From G963663315 sp963665165 (GTDB taxonomy: Bacteria; Pseudomonadota; Gammaproteobacteria; Arenicellales; Poriferihabitantaceae), in assembly GCA_963665165.1 (NCBI GenBank), contig OY761989.1, forward strand, positions 1,364,001-1,428,000: DNA of 64,000 nt, read 5' to 3'. The position numbers and the translations under genes were made by a program. Below the pieces are notes generated by a model. It had not been told where the DNA came from and made no database searches. It was given only the letters and a program-made list of their open reading frames with translations. Position 1 is the stretch's first letter. Each line of letters opens with the position of its first letter. This document shows positions 7,470 through 16,491 of the stretch, one piece after another.

Positions 7470-9014
7470 ATGAAAAACAAATTGATCATATTCGATACGA
7501 CTTTGAGGGATGGCGAGCAGAGTCCGGGCGCTTCCATGACCCAGGATGAAAAGATCCGTATCGCTCAATTGCTCGAAAAAATGAAGGTGGACGTGATCGA
7601 GGCGGGCTTTCCGGCAGCCAGCCCCGGAGATTTCAGCGCCGTGCGGGCGATTGCGGGGCTGGTCAGGGAAAGTACGGTATGTGGTCTGGCCAGAGCCAAC
7701 CCGAAAGATGTCGAAAGGGCGGGGGAAGCTTTGAAGCGGGCCGAATCCGGTCGTATCCATACATTCATCGCGACGTCTCCGATTCACATGGAGCACAAAC
7801 TGAGGATGAGCCCGGACCAGGTCGTCGAGCACGCCGTTGCCGCAGTGACCCAGGCCAGGGGGTACACCGATGATGTGGAATTTTCTCCGGAGGACGCCGG
7901 TCGTTCCGGGTTCGATTTCCTGTGCCGGATCATTGAAAAGGTGATTGACGCGGGAGCGGGCACGATCAATATTCCGGATACCGTGGGCTACAACCTCCCT
8001 TCACAGTTCGGCGAATTGATCCAACGGTTGATCGAGGCAATACCGAATTCCGATAAAGCCGTCTTCTCGGTGCATTGTCATAATGACCTGGGACTGGCGG
8101 TGGCGAATTCCCTGTCCGCGGTCATGGCGGGCGCCCGACAGGTGGAGTGTACGGTCAATGGATTGGGCGAGAGGGCGGGAAATGCCTCTCTGGAAGAAAT
8201 CGTCATGGCGGTCAGAACCCGTCAGGATGAATTCGATTGCGATACAGGAATAGATACCACTCAAATCGTTCCGGCGAGTCGTCTGGTTTCGGGCATTACC
8301 GGATTTCCCGTGCAGCCGAACAAGGCCATTGTCGGCGCCAACGCCTTTGCCCACGAGGCCGGTATCCATCAGGATGGGGTGATCAAGGCGCGGGAAACCT
8401 ACGAAATCATGTCTGCGGAAGATGTCGGCTGGAGATCCAACCGTATGGTTCTTGGCAAGCACTCGGGACGAAACGCGGTCAAACAGAGACTGAAAGCGCT
8501 GGGATTCGAGTTCGATCCCGCTCAGGTCAACGAGATATTCGACCGGTTCAAGGAGATGGCAGACCGGAAACATGAAATTTTTGACGATGATCTCAAGGTT
8601 CTGGTGACCGAGTCCGACAGCACACCTGAAAACGAGAAGTATTCGATGGTGTATGTGCGGACCCGTTCAGAAACCGGAAGAAAGCCGAGTTCAACGGTTT
8701 CCATTGAGGTAGAAGGCGAGAGGTTCAGCGAGACGGATACGGGAAATGGAGTGGTGGACGCCACCTTCCGGGCGATTGACCGGATTGTACGCTCCGGTAG
8801 CACACTGAAACTGTATTCGGTCAACAGTATTACCAGCGGTACCGACGCACAGGGTGAGGTCAGCGTGCGTCTGGAGAAAGACGGGGTGATTGTGAATGGC
8901 CATGGTGTGGACCTCGACATTATCATCGCTTCCGCCAAGGCGTATATCAATGCGTTGAATAAACTTGAGGTCGGCGAGTTTCGCACCCATCCCCAACTCT
9001 CGGCGGCCATCTGA
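7470..9014 (+). CDS. leuA: 2-isopropylmalate synthase
   Basis: Condenses 2-ketoisovalerate with acetyl-CoA, the first committed step of leucine synthesis. About 514 residues from ATG 7470. The frame is open to ATG 7434, but the product starting MKNKLIIFDTTLRDGEQ matches the family N-terminus and the extra 12 codons are atypical. Motifs seen: FDTTLRDGEQ substrate/metal site, VHCHNDLGLAVANSL with the metal-binding His-x-His, NGLGERAGNASLEE and the Cys/His-rich EAGIHQDGV. A C-terminal LeuA regulatory dimer domain (about residues 385-510) gives leucine feedback inhibition. leuBCD are not in the window. Confidence 0.95.
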   Translation: MKNKLIIFDTTLRDGEQSPGASMTQDEKIRIAQLLEKMKVDVIEAGFPAASPGDFSAVRAIAGLVRESTVCGLARANPKDVERAGEALKRAESGRIHTFIATSPIHMEHKLRMSPDQVVEHAVAAVTQARGYTDDVEFSPEDAGRSGFDFLCRIIEKVIDAGAGTINIPDTVGYNLPSQFGELIQRLIEAIPNSDKAVFSVHCHNDLGLAVANSLSAVMAGARQVECTVNGLGERAGNASLEEIVMAVRTRQDEFDCDTGIDTTQIVPASRLVSGITGFPVQPNKAIVGANAFAHEAGIHQDGVIKARETYEIMSAEDVGWRSNRMVLGKHSGRNAVKQRLKALGFEFDPAQVNEIFDRFKEMADRKHEIFDDDLKVLVTESDSTPENEKYSMVYVRTRSETGRKPSSTVSIEVEGERFSETDTGNGVVDATFRAIDRIVRSGSTLKLYSVNSITSGTDAQGEVSVRLEKDGVIVNGHGVDLDIIIASAKAYINALNKLEVGEFRTHPQLSAAI

Positions 9015-9018
9015 TTCG

Positions 9019-9849
9019 ATGGCAGGGCTGGATGACCGCCAGATTGAGATTCTCGATAAAATCGGAATCGAACTCTGGCGGCGTCGGGAGGCGCGCCCGG
9101 AACTCCAGTCCGAACCTGAAGTTACAGAGCCTGAAATCATAAACGAAGTTTCCGCCGCTTCCGGCAGTGACGTTCTCCCTGCCGGTCCGGATTCGGGCAA
9201 CGAAACGGAAAGGCTGCGGCAACTGGCGGAAACCATCTGCGAATGCCGCAAATGTCCGCTGCACCGGACCCGGACAAAGGCGGTTCCGGGAGTCGGTAGC
9301 GCTTTCGCCAGATGGATGTTCGTGGGTGAAGCGCCGGGCCAGAACGAGGATTTGCAGGGACAGCCGTTTGTCGGACGCGCGGGCCAGCTTCTGGACGCCA
9401 TGATTGCCGCGTTGAAGATGGCGCGAAAAGACGTGTTCATCGCGAACGTGATCAAATGCCGGCCTCCGGGTAACCGCAACCCGGTCGTTGAGGAGATTAA
9501 CCAGTGCGAGCCCTACCTGCACAGGCAACTGGCGATAATCAGACCGGCCATCATCGTCGCTCTCGGAGCGGTCAGCGCCCAATCGCTGCTAAAAACCAGT
9601 GACCCGATCGGTCGGCTTCGCGGCCGGGTATTTCACTACGGGGAACCGGGCATCCCCTTGATTCCGACCTATCATCCGGCTTACCTGTTGCGGAGTCCGA
9701 TGCAGAAAAAGAAGGCATGGGAGGATCTGTTGCTCGCCCGGTCCATTGTCGGGGACGGCGTCCGAACACCGGAGAAAGGCCCGGGTTCCGTCCCGACAGA
9801 TATGCGGTCAGGAGGACAAACCGATAATGAGCCGTTGTCCGGGAAATAA
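9019..9849 (+). CDS. Family 4 uracil-DNA glycosylase (Fe-S)
   Basis: Removes uracil from DNA. About 276 residues from ATG 9019, four bases after the leuA stop. Residues 1-65 are a poorly conserved linker; the catalytic domain follows. It shows motif A GEAPGQNEDLQGQPFVGRAGQLLD and motif B HPAYLLR. Four cysteines, C76/C79 (CRKC), C147 (IKCRPP) and C163 (NQCEPY), fit the [4Fe-4S] ligands of the thermophile-type and SPO1-like family. The 3' end overlaps the convergent mltD gene by 42 bases. Confidence 0.92.
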   Translation: MAGLDDRQIEILDKIGIELWRRREARPELQSEPEVTEPEIINEVSAASGSDVLPAGPDSGNETERLRQLAETICECRKCPLHRTRTKAVPGVGSAFARWMFVGEAPGQNEDLQGQPFVGRAGQLLDAMIAALKMARKDVFIANVIKCRPPGNRNPVVEEINQCEPYLHRQLAIIRPAIIVALGAVSAQSLLKTSDPIGRLRGRVFHYGEPGIPLIPTYHPAYLLRSPMQKKKAWEDLLLARSIVGDGVRTPEKGPGSVPTDMRSGGQTDNEPLSGK

Positions 9850-11070
9850 CAGATTGTGTTCGAGCAGGTTGTTCCAGCTTAAAAGCTGTGCGACCGAAGT
9901 CTCCGATTTCCTGGAAATTTTCCACAGGGAATCACCTGGCTGGACGATATAGATCATATAGCCATCCTGGATGGTGATCTCTGCGGAGAATTTATGTGCA
10001 ACTCGCAATCCTCCGGTACTGACTGGAATCTTCAGTACCTGCCCGATTCGAATCAGATGAGAAGAAAGCCCGTTGGCAACCATGATTGATTGGACTGTGA
10101 CTCGATATTTCTTCGCAATCAACCCCAGGTATTCCCCTTTTTTGACAGGATGGCGCGCCCAGCGCAGCCTTTGCTGATCGCTTAGCCCGTCCAGCTTCGC
10201 AAGCAACTGAACGGCCATTTCGGCAGGCAGCACAATCGTGTGCGGTCCATCGGGAGGGGTGACACCGAGTTTGTAACCCCTATTGAAATAATGGAGTTCT
10301 TCCCCGGAGGCCGGGATCAGGGAAGCGGCCACGTTCAGGTCGGTCTGGGTCTGTGCATCAATGACCGCCAGGGTTTGCCTGTTTGGAATCGGCGGCAATT
10401 CGATCCCGTACTTACCCGGTTCACGGATCATGTCCCGAACCGTGAATATCCTGGGCAGGTAGTCCCTGGTTTCCCGGCGTAATTCCAGATGGGTAAAACC
10501 GGTTGGCCGGCCGGCCTTTCGATTGCTGCGAATGGCCCTGCGTATCGTGCCTTCACCCGCGTTGTAAGCGGCAAAGACATGTTCCCAGTTCTGGTCGAAC
10601 TCATCCGCAAGATATTCCAGATAGTCCAGCGCGGCGCGGGTGGACTGAACCAGGTCGCGCCTGCCGTCCATCCACGAATCCTGCCTCAGTCCATAATGCC
10701 TTGCAGTAGGGGCGATGATTTGCCACATGCCCACCGCTTTCGATCGGGATACCGCGTCTGACCGATAGGCGCTTTCAATGGCCGGGAGCAGGACAATTTC
10801 CGCCGGCATTCCTCTTTTTTGCACTTGCTCCAGTACATAAGGCATGAACCAGTAGCCACGGCTGCCCAGCCGGTCAAAATATTCCTGTTTGGCAAATGCT
10901 TGTTCATAGCGACTGAATCCGGGATCGGAGGCCCCTGAATATTGCAGACTGAACCGATTCCTCAATTCCAGCCAGAAATCGTCTGGCTGCCCGGCCATGA
11001 CGAAAGGGATGCCACAGCCTCCAAGCAGGGCCAGAACAAGCAGGATCGCCAAGTAGTTGAGATATCTCAT
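9808..11070 (-). CDS. mltD: Membrane-bound lytic murein transglycosylase D
   Basis: Cleaves peptidoglycan glycan strands with 1,6-anhydro product formation. About 420 residues from ATG 11070 (in-frame TTG 11079 and GTG 11073 are alternatives). A lipoprotein signal peptide ends in LALLGGC with Cys19, so it is outer-membrane anchored. The SLT domain holds catalytic Glu99 in LLPAIESAY, followed by KAVGMWQIIAPTARHYGL and AYNAGEG. Two LysM domains close the protein (around residues 315-360 and 375-420). Convergent with the uracil glycosylase and overlapping its last 42 bases. Confidence 0.94.
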   Translation of the reverse strand: MRYLNYLAILLVLALLGGCGIPFVMAGQPDDFWLELRNRFSLQYSGASDPGFSRYEQAFAKQEYFDRLGSRGYWFMPYVLEQVQKRGMPAEIVLLPAIESAYRSDAVSRSKAVGMWQIIAPTARHYGLRQDSWMDGRRDLVQSTRAALDYLEYLADEFDQNWEHVFAAYNAGEGTIRRAIRSNRKAGRPTGFTHLELRRETRDYLPRIFTVRDMIREPGKYGIELPPIPNRQTLAVIDAQTQTDLNVAASLIPASGEELHYFNRGYKLGVTPPDGPHTIVLPAEMAVQLLAKLDGLSDQQRLRWARHPVKKGEYLGLIAKKYRVTVQSIMVANGLSSHLIRIGQVLKIPVSTGGLRVAHKFSAEITIQDGYMIYIVQPGDSLWKISRKSETSVAQLLSWNNLLEHNLLFPGQRLIIGLSS

Positions 11071-11090
11071 CACAACCAAATGTTATGTTC

Positions 11091-11099
11091 TGGTATAAT
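11091..11099 (+). promoter_or_regulatory. Extended -10 promoter upstream of mdh
   Basis: TGGTATAAT is a perfect extended -10 element (TGn plus TATAAT) about 52 bases before the mdh ATG. The region 17 bases upstream (CACAAC) is a poor -35, as tolerated with an extended -10. Confidence 0.45.
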
Positions 11100-11150
11100 T
11101 ATAGTCAACATCAGATGTTATGAAACAGTACCACCGGCTTGAGATATTCC

Positions 11151-12131
11151 ATGAAAGAACCAGTCAGGGTTGCGGTAACCGGCGCCGCGGGAAACATTTC
11201 CTACGCGCTTTTGTTCCGGATTGCGGCGGGAGACATGCTCGGCAGGGACCAACCGGTCATTTTACAGTTGCTGGAAATTCCCCCGGCGCTGGATGCGCTT
11301 CATGGAGTCGTGATGGAGCTGAACGATTGCGCGTATCCGCTGGTGGCCGGTGTGATCGCGTCCGATCAGCCTGAGGTCGCGTTTGCGGACGTCGATTATG
11401 CGATGCTCGTCGGGGCGAAACCCCGCGGGCCCGGCATGGAGCGCGGTGACTTGTTAAAGGACAATGGCAAAATATTTTCTGTGCAGGGCAGGGCGCTGAA
11501 CGACCATGCCAGCGCCGATGTGCGCGTTCTGGTAGTCGGTAATCCGGCCAATACCAATGCGTTGATTGCCGCCGCCAACGCTCCGGACCTGGACCGGTCG
11601 CAGTTTACCGCGATGACCCGGCTGGACCATAATCGAGCGAAGTCGCAACTGGCTGCGATGCTCGGTATCCATCATGACCGGTTGACCAGAATGACGATCT
11701 GGGGAAATCATTCCGCAACTCAATATCCGGATGTTTCGCAGGTGCTGGCGGACGGCAGTCCGGTGGCTGGCAGCCTGGAACACGAGTGGCTGGTAAATGA
11801 TTTCATCCCCACGGTCCAGCAACGCGGCGCCGCGATTATCAAGGCCCGCGGCGCTTCCAGCGCGGCTTCCGCCGCATCGTCCGCCATTGACCATATGCGG
11901 GACTGGGTTTCAGGTACAAGCCAGGGGGATTGGGTGAGCATGGGGATCATTTCCGATGGCAGTTATGGAATCGCGAAGGGGTTGGTCTATTCTTTCCCGG
12001 TGACCTGTGAAGACGGTGAATACAAAATAGTCCAGGGCCTGGAACCGGATGAATTCAGCCAGGAACGAATGAGAATCACGGAGCGGGAACTGGAAGAGGA
12101 GCGCGAAGCAGTCGCACACCTGCTTTCTTGA
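11151..12131 (+). CDS. mdh: Malate dehydrogenase (NAD-dependent)
   Basis: Interconverts malate and oxaloacetate in the TCA cycle. 326 residues from ATG 11151 (an in-frame TTG lies at 11139). It belongs to the cytosolic-type MDH family: N-terminal Rossmann motif GAAGNISYALLFRIAAG, the substrate-specificity loop GAKPRGPGMERGDLL with its arginines, VVGNPANTNA, the RLDHNRAK arginine and catalytic histidine in IWGNHSATQYPD. No partner TCA genes adjoin it. The AT-rich gap to divergent mltD carries an extended -10 element. Confidence 0.96.
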   Translation: MKEPVRVAVTGAAGNISYALLFRIAAGDMLGRDQPVILQLLEIPPALDALHGVVMELNDCAYPLVAGVIASDQPEVAFADVDYAMLVGAKPRGPGMERGDLLKDNGKIFSVQGRALNDHASADVRVLVVGNPANTNALIAAANAPDLDRSQFTAMTRLDHNRAKSQLAAMLGIHHDRLTRMTIWGNHSATQYPDVSQVLADGSPVAGSLEHEWLVNDFIPTVQQRGAAIIKARGASSAASAASSAIDHMRDWVSGTSQGDWVSMGIISDGSYGIAKGLVYSFPVTCEDGEYKIVQGLEPDEFSQERMRITERELEEEREAVAHLLS

Positions 12132-12196
12132 TCGATCACAACTGGCTGGCTTGTGTGCGCCTCGGGCCTGCCTGCATACTTGCGGACGGAGCTTTG

Positions 12197-12949
12197 ATGA
12201 AATCCCCGATTCCTGTAAAACGGTTGTTCCTTGCAGTGGTATTCCTGTTCGCCCTGATTTCGTCCTGGGTTGCAGGCGCCGATGAAGGAAAGGAAAACCT
12301 GAAGAAAAATCTGGAGGCGATTCTGGTGCAGGGCATGACTGTGGAGTCCATTGAGCCGTCCCCCATGCCGGGCGCTTACATCGTGAATGTGGATGGAGAA
12401 ACCATTTTCGCAATCAGCGCAGGCGATCATCTGATGATTGGCGAGATATACGACGTCGTACGGGGAGTGAGTCTGGGTGAGGAGTTACGGGCTTTCAACA
12501 TGGTCCGGGCAGTCGAAAAAATTCCTGAATCCGAAATGATTCTGATGGGCGGGGAGACCGGGCGGTATGTCACTGTTTTTACGGATATCGACTGCACTTA
12601 CTGTCGGCAGTTCCATAGAACCGTGCCGGAATTGCAGAATCGGGGACTTCAGGTCCGGTATCTGATGTTCCCGCGAGCCGGTCTGCAATCACAGAGCTAT
12701 GATAAAGCCGTTTCCGTCTGGTGTTCCGGGAATCAGGCGGAATCCATGACGATTGCCAAGGCAGGGGGTGATGTCGAACCCCGAACCTGTGACAATCCGG
12801 TGGCCCAACAATACCTGCTCGGCCAGCAGATCGGTGTAAGGGGAACACCGACCATCATACTCGACAACGGCCAGGTGATTCCCGGATTAGTGGATATGGA
12901 GCAATTGCTGACGCTGGCCGATATGGCGGACAGCCAGGGTGGGGAATGA
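12197..12949 (+). CDS. dsbC: Thiol:disulfide interchange protein DsbC
   Basis: Periplasmic disulfide isomerase, about 250 residues from ATG 12197 with GGAG upstream. The longer frame from 12128 lacks a signal sequence at its start. Signal peptide (residues 1-28), N-terminal cystatin-like dimerisation domain, then a thioredoxin fold with active site C133-T-Y-C136 (E. coli has CGYC) and cis-proline GTPTIIL. A second cysteine pair (VWCSG and RTCDN) matches the structural disulfide of DsbC. It ends one base before the convergent bamE gene. DsbD is not in the window. Confidence 0.92.
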   Translation: MKSPIPVKRLFLAVVFLFALISSWVAGADEGKENLKKNLEAILVQGMTVESIEPSPMPGAYIVNVDGETIFAISAGDHLMIGEIYDVVRGVSLGEELRAFNMVRAVEKIPESEMILMGGETGRYVTVFTDIDCTYCRQFHRTVPELQNRGLQVRYLMFPRAGLQSQSYDKAVSVWCSGNQAESMTIAKAGGDVEPRTCDNPVAQQYLLGQQIGVRGTPTIILDNGQVIPGLVDMEQLLTLADMADSQGGE

Positions 12950-12950
12950 T

Positions 12951-13271
12951 TTATTCCACCGTGGTGGAGATTCGACTCAGCCGGTCATCCGTAAAGATCA
13001 ACGAGGTCAGGTACTGTGTGACCTGTCCGGTTTCTCCATCTTTCAGCGAGTGGTAGAAATCCCAGCGATTCTTGTTGAAAGGATCATGAATCAACGGCGT
13101 TCCCAGTATACGCACCACTTCCCGCCGGGTCATTCCCGATTGGAGTTCAGAAACCATCTGTGCGGTGATCTCATTCCCCTGCTGGATATCCGGTTTGTAG
13201 AGAATACCGCAGCCATTCAGTGCAATCAGGATTGCCGCCATGACCGTGAATTTACCAATACGAAATCCCAT
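12951..13271 (-). CDS. bamE: Outer membrane assembly lipoprotein BamE (SmpA/OmlA)
   Basis: Small lipoprotein subunit of the BAM complex that inserts beta-barrel proteins. 106 residues: signal peptide with lipobox IALNGC (Cys21), then the BamE fold with QSGMTRREVVRILGTPLIHDPFNKNRWDF, which holds the conserved motif of the family. Last gene of the nadK-recN-GNAT-bamE minus-strand run, 16 bases after the acetyltransferase. In E. coli bamE follows recN directly; here a GNAT gene is inserted. Confidence 0.94.
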   Translation of the reverse strand: MGFRIGKFTVMAAILIALNGCGILYKPDIQQGNEITAQMVSELQSGMTRREVVRILGTPLIHDPFNKNRWDFYHSLKDGETGQVTQYLTSLIFTDDRLSRISTTVE

Positions 13272-13287
13272 CAGAATCTTGTCCTGT

Positions 13288-13773
13288 TCATAAATATTTC
13301 AACACTGCGATTTCATCGCAATTCAGAAACCTGGGGCAATTGATACAGGCCCCCCAGACCTTTTCGGGCAACTCGCTCATTTCCACAACCTGAAATCCGT
13401 GTTTTTCAAAAAACCCGACTTCGTAGGTCAGCGCCATCAGCTTTGACAACCCGATCATCCGGGCATCCTCCTCCAGCTTTTCAATCAGTCCGATGCCCAG
13501 TCCCTGTTTCATATACCGCTTGCTGACTGCCAGACTCCGGATCTCTCCAAGTTCGCTGGTATAAATCAATAATGTGGCACAGGCGACAATTTCCCCATTG
13601 TCCTCGACGACATAAAAATCCCGTGTCGCGCTGAGTATGTCGAATTTCGATCTCGGCAATAATACACCATTGTCACTGTAGAATTTCAACAGCGCGTAAA
13701 TACCTTCCACGTCATCCAGGCCGGCTGGCCGGATTTCCAGTTTCCGTTTTTGCCCGGTCAGAGGGATATTCAT
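13288..13773 (-). CDS. GNAT N-acetyltransferase, short N-acetylglutamate synthase-like (COG1246)
   Basis: A 161-residue single-domain GNAT protein of the ArgA-like type. The acetyl-CoA binding motif is around SLAVSKRYMKQGLGIGLIEKL, the fold closes with ALTYEVGFFEKHGF, and a cysteine-rich tail (WGACINCPRFLNCDE) is characteristic of this subfamily. Some members make N-acetylglutamate for arginine synthesis without the kinase-like domain of classical ArgA; whether this one does is unproven. Its ATG overlaps the recN stop by four bases, so it is translationally coupled to a DNA-repair gene. Confidence 0.8.
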   Translation of the reverse strand: MNIPLTGQKRKLEIRPAGLDDVEGIYALLKFYSDNGVLLPRSKFDILSATRDFYVVEDNGEIVACATLLIYTSELGEIRSLAVSKRYMKQGLGIGLIEKLEEDARMIGLSKLMALTYEVGFFEKHGFQVVEMSELPEKVWGACINCPRFLNCDEIAVLKYL

Positions 13774-15443
13774 GCCGATTCCAGCATTTCCCGGGCATGG
13801 GCAATGGAATGTTCCGTGATTTTCCTGCCGCCGCTCATGCGGGCGAGCTCTTCGACTCGTTGTCCAGGAGTGAGTCTGGTGACCGTAGCGTTCACCTTGT
13901 CATGTCCGTTTTGCTGTTGTTTGGCAACATGGAAATGGTGATCTCCCCTGGCGGCGACCTGAGCCAGATGGGTCACACAAATCACCTGGGCCGATTGCCC
14001 GAGGGTTTTCAGTTTCCGGCCTACCGCATTGGCGACCTCGCCTCCGATTCCCGTATCGACTTCGTCAAATATCAATGTCGGTACCTGCGCTTTTCTTGCG
14101 AGTACGACCTGAATGGCCAGAGAGACCCTGGACAATTCCCCGCCGGAAGCCACCTTGCTGAGCGGTTGAAGCGGGTGTCCCGGGTTTGCCGATACCAGAA
14201 TCTCGGCTGACTCGTTGCCATGGCGTGTGAATGAATCGGGTTCTTCCGGGGTGAACCGGATATCCACCTTGCCGCCCCGCATGCCCAGTTCCTGCATGAT
14301 TGCGGTGACTTCCCTGACCAGTTTTTCAGCCGCTTCTTTGCGAGACACACTGGCCATGTCTGCGATTTCCCGATATTTTTCAAATTGCGCGGCATAAAGC
14401 AGACGTAGCCGTTGCAGTTCATTTTCCGGGTTTTCCAGGTTATCCAGTTCTTTTTTCATGGTCTGGAAATGCTCGAAAAGCGTCTGCGGTTCAACCCGGT
14501 GTTTGCGGGCCAGGGAATGGTATTGGGAAAAACGGGCTTCGATGGTTTCCAGTTCTTCCGGATCGATATCCATATCCCGGTAAAATGGCCGCAACTGGAT
14601 TGCCGCTTCCTGAAGGGTGATCCGGGCTTCGCCAAGCATATCGCCGATTGATTTCAGTTCGGTCGCGTATTCGCAAAGATGGTCCAGCAGACTGACGTGC
14701 CTGAGCAATTTTGCGGCCATATTTTCGCTGTCCGATTCATACAAGTCGTCAGCTATTCGTTGTACGCCGGTGGTCAGTTCCTGTTGATGGTTGAGTCGTT
14801 TATGGGTCATTTCCAACTCCCCCCATTCCCCCGGCTGCGGGTCGAGTTCGGATAATTCACTGACCTGGAATTTCAACAGGTCTGAACGGTCGCGATTGGC
14901 ATCGCTCTCGTACAGAACCCGCGAAATCCGTTTCGAAATATCCCGAAGGGCATCATGGCAGTGGCCCAATTCGGCGACACGCCCCAGGTTGTCCGCCGCG
15001 CTATCCAGCAGGCGCAGTTGTGTGGACTTCTTGAGCAGGGAGTGGTGTTCATTCTGGCCATGAATGTCCACCAGTTCCCTGCCGATATCCCGGAGCTGGG
15101 TGGCTGTGACCGCATGGCCGTTGATATAGCCCCGGCTGGATTTGTTCCTGCGCAATATTCTCTTCAATATACATTCATTCTGCATGGTCATGTCCTGTTC
15201 CCGCAGCCAGTGCATCGCAGGATGATCGTCGGGAATGGAGAACCCGGCCTGAATCAGGGCGGTATCATGAGCATGATGAATATAGCTGTTGTCGGATCGG
15301 TGGCCGAGCAGGATGCTGACCGCATCCACAATCAGCGATTTCCCGGATCCGGTCTCTCCGGTCACGGTCGTGAAGCGGTCATCGAATTCGAGTTCGATCT
15401 GCTCTGCGATGGCAAACCGGTTGATTTCAAGCCAGTCAATCAT
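13770..15443 (-). CDS. recN: DNA repair protein RecN
   Basis: SMC-like ATPase acting in recombinational double-strand break repair. About 557 residues from ATG 15443, which overlaps the nadK stop by one base (TGATG). Walker A GETGSGKS is at residues 29-36. A coiled-coil middle (about 150-370) follows. The C-terminal ABC signature LSRVSLAIQ precedes Walker B LIFDEVDTGIGG, with VTHLAQVAA as switch. The order nadK-recN matches E. coli. Confidence 0.96.
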   Translation of the reverse strand: MIDWLEINRFAIAEQIELEFDDRFTTVTGETGSGKSLIVDAVSILLGHRSDNSYIHHAHDTALIQAGFSIPDDHPAMHWLREQDMTMQNECILKRILRRNKSSRGYINGHAVTATQLRDIGRELVDIHGQNEHHSLLKKSTQLRLLDSAADNLGRVAELGHCHDALRDISKRISRVLYESDANRDRSDLLKFQVSELSELDPQPGEWGELEMTHKRLNHQQELTTGVQRIADDLYESDSENMAAKLLRHVSLLDHLCEYATELKSIGDMLGEARITLQEAAIQLRPFYRDMDIDPEELETIEARFSQYHSLARKHRVEPQTLFEHFQTMKKELDNLENPENELQRLRLLYAAQFEKYREIADMASVSRKEAAEKLVREVTAIMQELGMRGGKVDIRFTPEEPDSFTRHGNESAEILVSANPGHPLQPLSKVASGGELSRVSLAIQVVLARKAQVPTLIFDEVDTGIGGEVANAVGRKLKTLGQSAQVICVTHLAQVAARGDHHFHVAKQQQNGHDKVNATVTRLTPGQRVEELARMSGGRKITEHSIAHAREMLESA

Positions 15444-16321
15444 CAACCTTCGGATTTTTGTCTTTGCCAGCCAAGTTTGGAATAGAGCGTTTCGAAATAG
15501 TTGAACCCTTCGATTCGAATCAGTTTCAATTTTTTCCGTGCCCTGGAAATGGTGATGGTTTCATTTCCGGAAACCGGATAAACCAAAACGCCATCAAGAG
15601 ACAGATTGGCCCGGGATTCGCAGGTCTCGATTTCGGTGATTTCTATCGTGTTGTCCTCATCCAGTATGATGGGGCGGTTACTTAACGTATGAGGGCAAAT
15701 CGGCGACATACTGATTACAGAAAGGTCCGGGTATATGATCGGTCCACCCGCTGACAGCGCATACGCGGTGGAACCGGTGGGAGTGGACAATATCAGCCCG
15801 TCGCCCCGGATCCGGCTGACATGGTTTCCATTGACCCTGATTACGAACGCGATGACCCGGCCGGTGTTGCCTTTTGAAAGTACGATCTCATTCAATGCCT
15901 TGCCGGAAAAAACAACCTCGCCGCCCCTGCTGGCAGTGCATTGAAGCATGGTTCGCCTTTCGATGGCGTATTGCCCGTTCAGGATTGCGCCAATCCCGGT
16001 TTCAAGGTCAGCAAAGGAAATGTCGGTTAAAAACCCCAATCGCCCCAGATTGACACCCACGGCGGGAACATCCTGGTCTGCCAGAAGCCGGGCGGCATGC
16101 AGCAGCGTACCGTCCCCTCCGACCACGATGGCAAGGTCAATCTGGTCGCCTATGGCCCGATTCCGCTCGTCGATCCGGTCTCCTTCAATTTCACTGGATG
16201 TGGTGTTTCCAAGCAAAACTGAAAGTTGTTTCCTTTCCAGAAATTCTTTGACTACCAAAATGGCATCCGCCACACTATTGTCGTTGAATTTTCCGAACAG
16301 ACCTATGTTTGTAATCTTCAC
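15443..16321 (-). CDS. nadK: NAD kinase
   Basis: Phosphorylates NAD to NADP. 292 residues starting at GTG 16321. The diagnostic GGDGT motif is at residues 68-72 (VVGGDGTLLHAARLL), followed by NLGRLGFLTD and the GDGLILSTPTGSTAYALSAGGPI nucleotide-binding region. First gene of the minus-strand operon with recN, and divergent from hrcA. Confidence 0.95.
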   Translation of the reverse strand: MKITNIGLFGKFNDNSVADAILVVKEFLERKQLSVLLGNTTSSEIEGDRIDERNRAIGDQIDLAIVVGGDGTLLHAARLLADQDVPAVGVNLGRLGFLTDISFADLETGIGAILNGQYAIERRTMLQCTASRGGEVVFSGKALNEIVLSKGNTGRVIAFVIRVNGNHVSRIRGDGLILSTPTGSTAYALSAGGPIIYPDLSVISMSPICPHTLSNRPIILDEDNTIEITEIETCESRANLSLDGVLVYPVSGNETITISRARKKLKLIRIEGFNYFETLYSKLGWQRQKSEG

Positions 16322-16381
16322 AACGGAGACAGTAGCTTAAACCAGTAGTATACATCAGTCTGGAACAGACCAACACGATGC

Positions 16382-16410
16382 TTGACCGGCTGAAAAGTTT
16401 AAATGATAAT
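16382..16410 (+). promoter_or_regulatory. Sigma70-type promoter of hrcA
   Basis: TTGACC (16382-16387) and GATAAT (16405-16410) with a 17-base spacer each match consensus at five of six positions. The expected start site lies ~75 bases before the hrcA ATG. No CIRCE inverted repeat (TTAGCACTC/GAGTGCTAA) is visible nearby. Confidence 0.6.
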
Positions 16411-16491
16411 GACTGGCTACAGGTATGGATGACATGAGTGTCTCCATGATGCAAATTTCCGGATATTATTTATCGTACTACTGCGGGTTTT

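Noticed and set aside
11080..11108. Minus-strand TTGACT-N17-TAACAT promoter for mltD
   Set aside because: The predicted start would fall about three bases before the mltD ATG, leaving no room for a ribosome binding site.
16322..16491. Possible CIRCE operator in front of hrcA
   Set aside because: A GAGTG sequence occurs at about 16436, but there is no matching TTAGCACTC arm at the required 9-base spacing.
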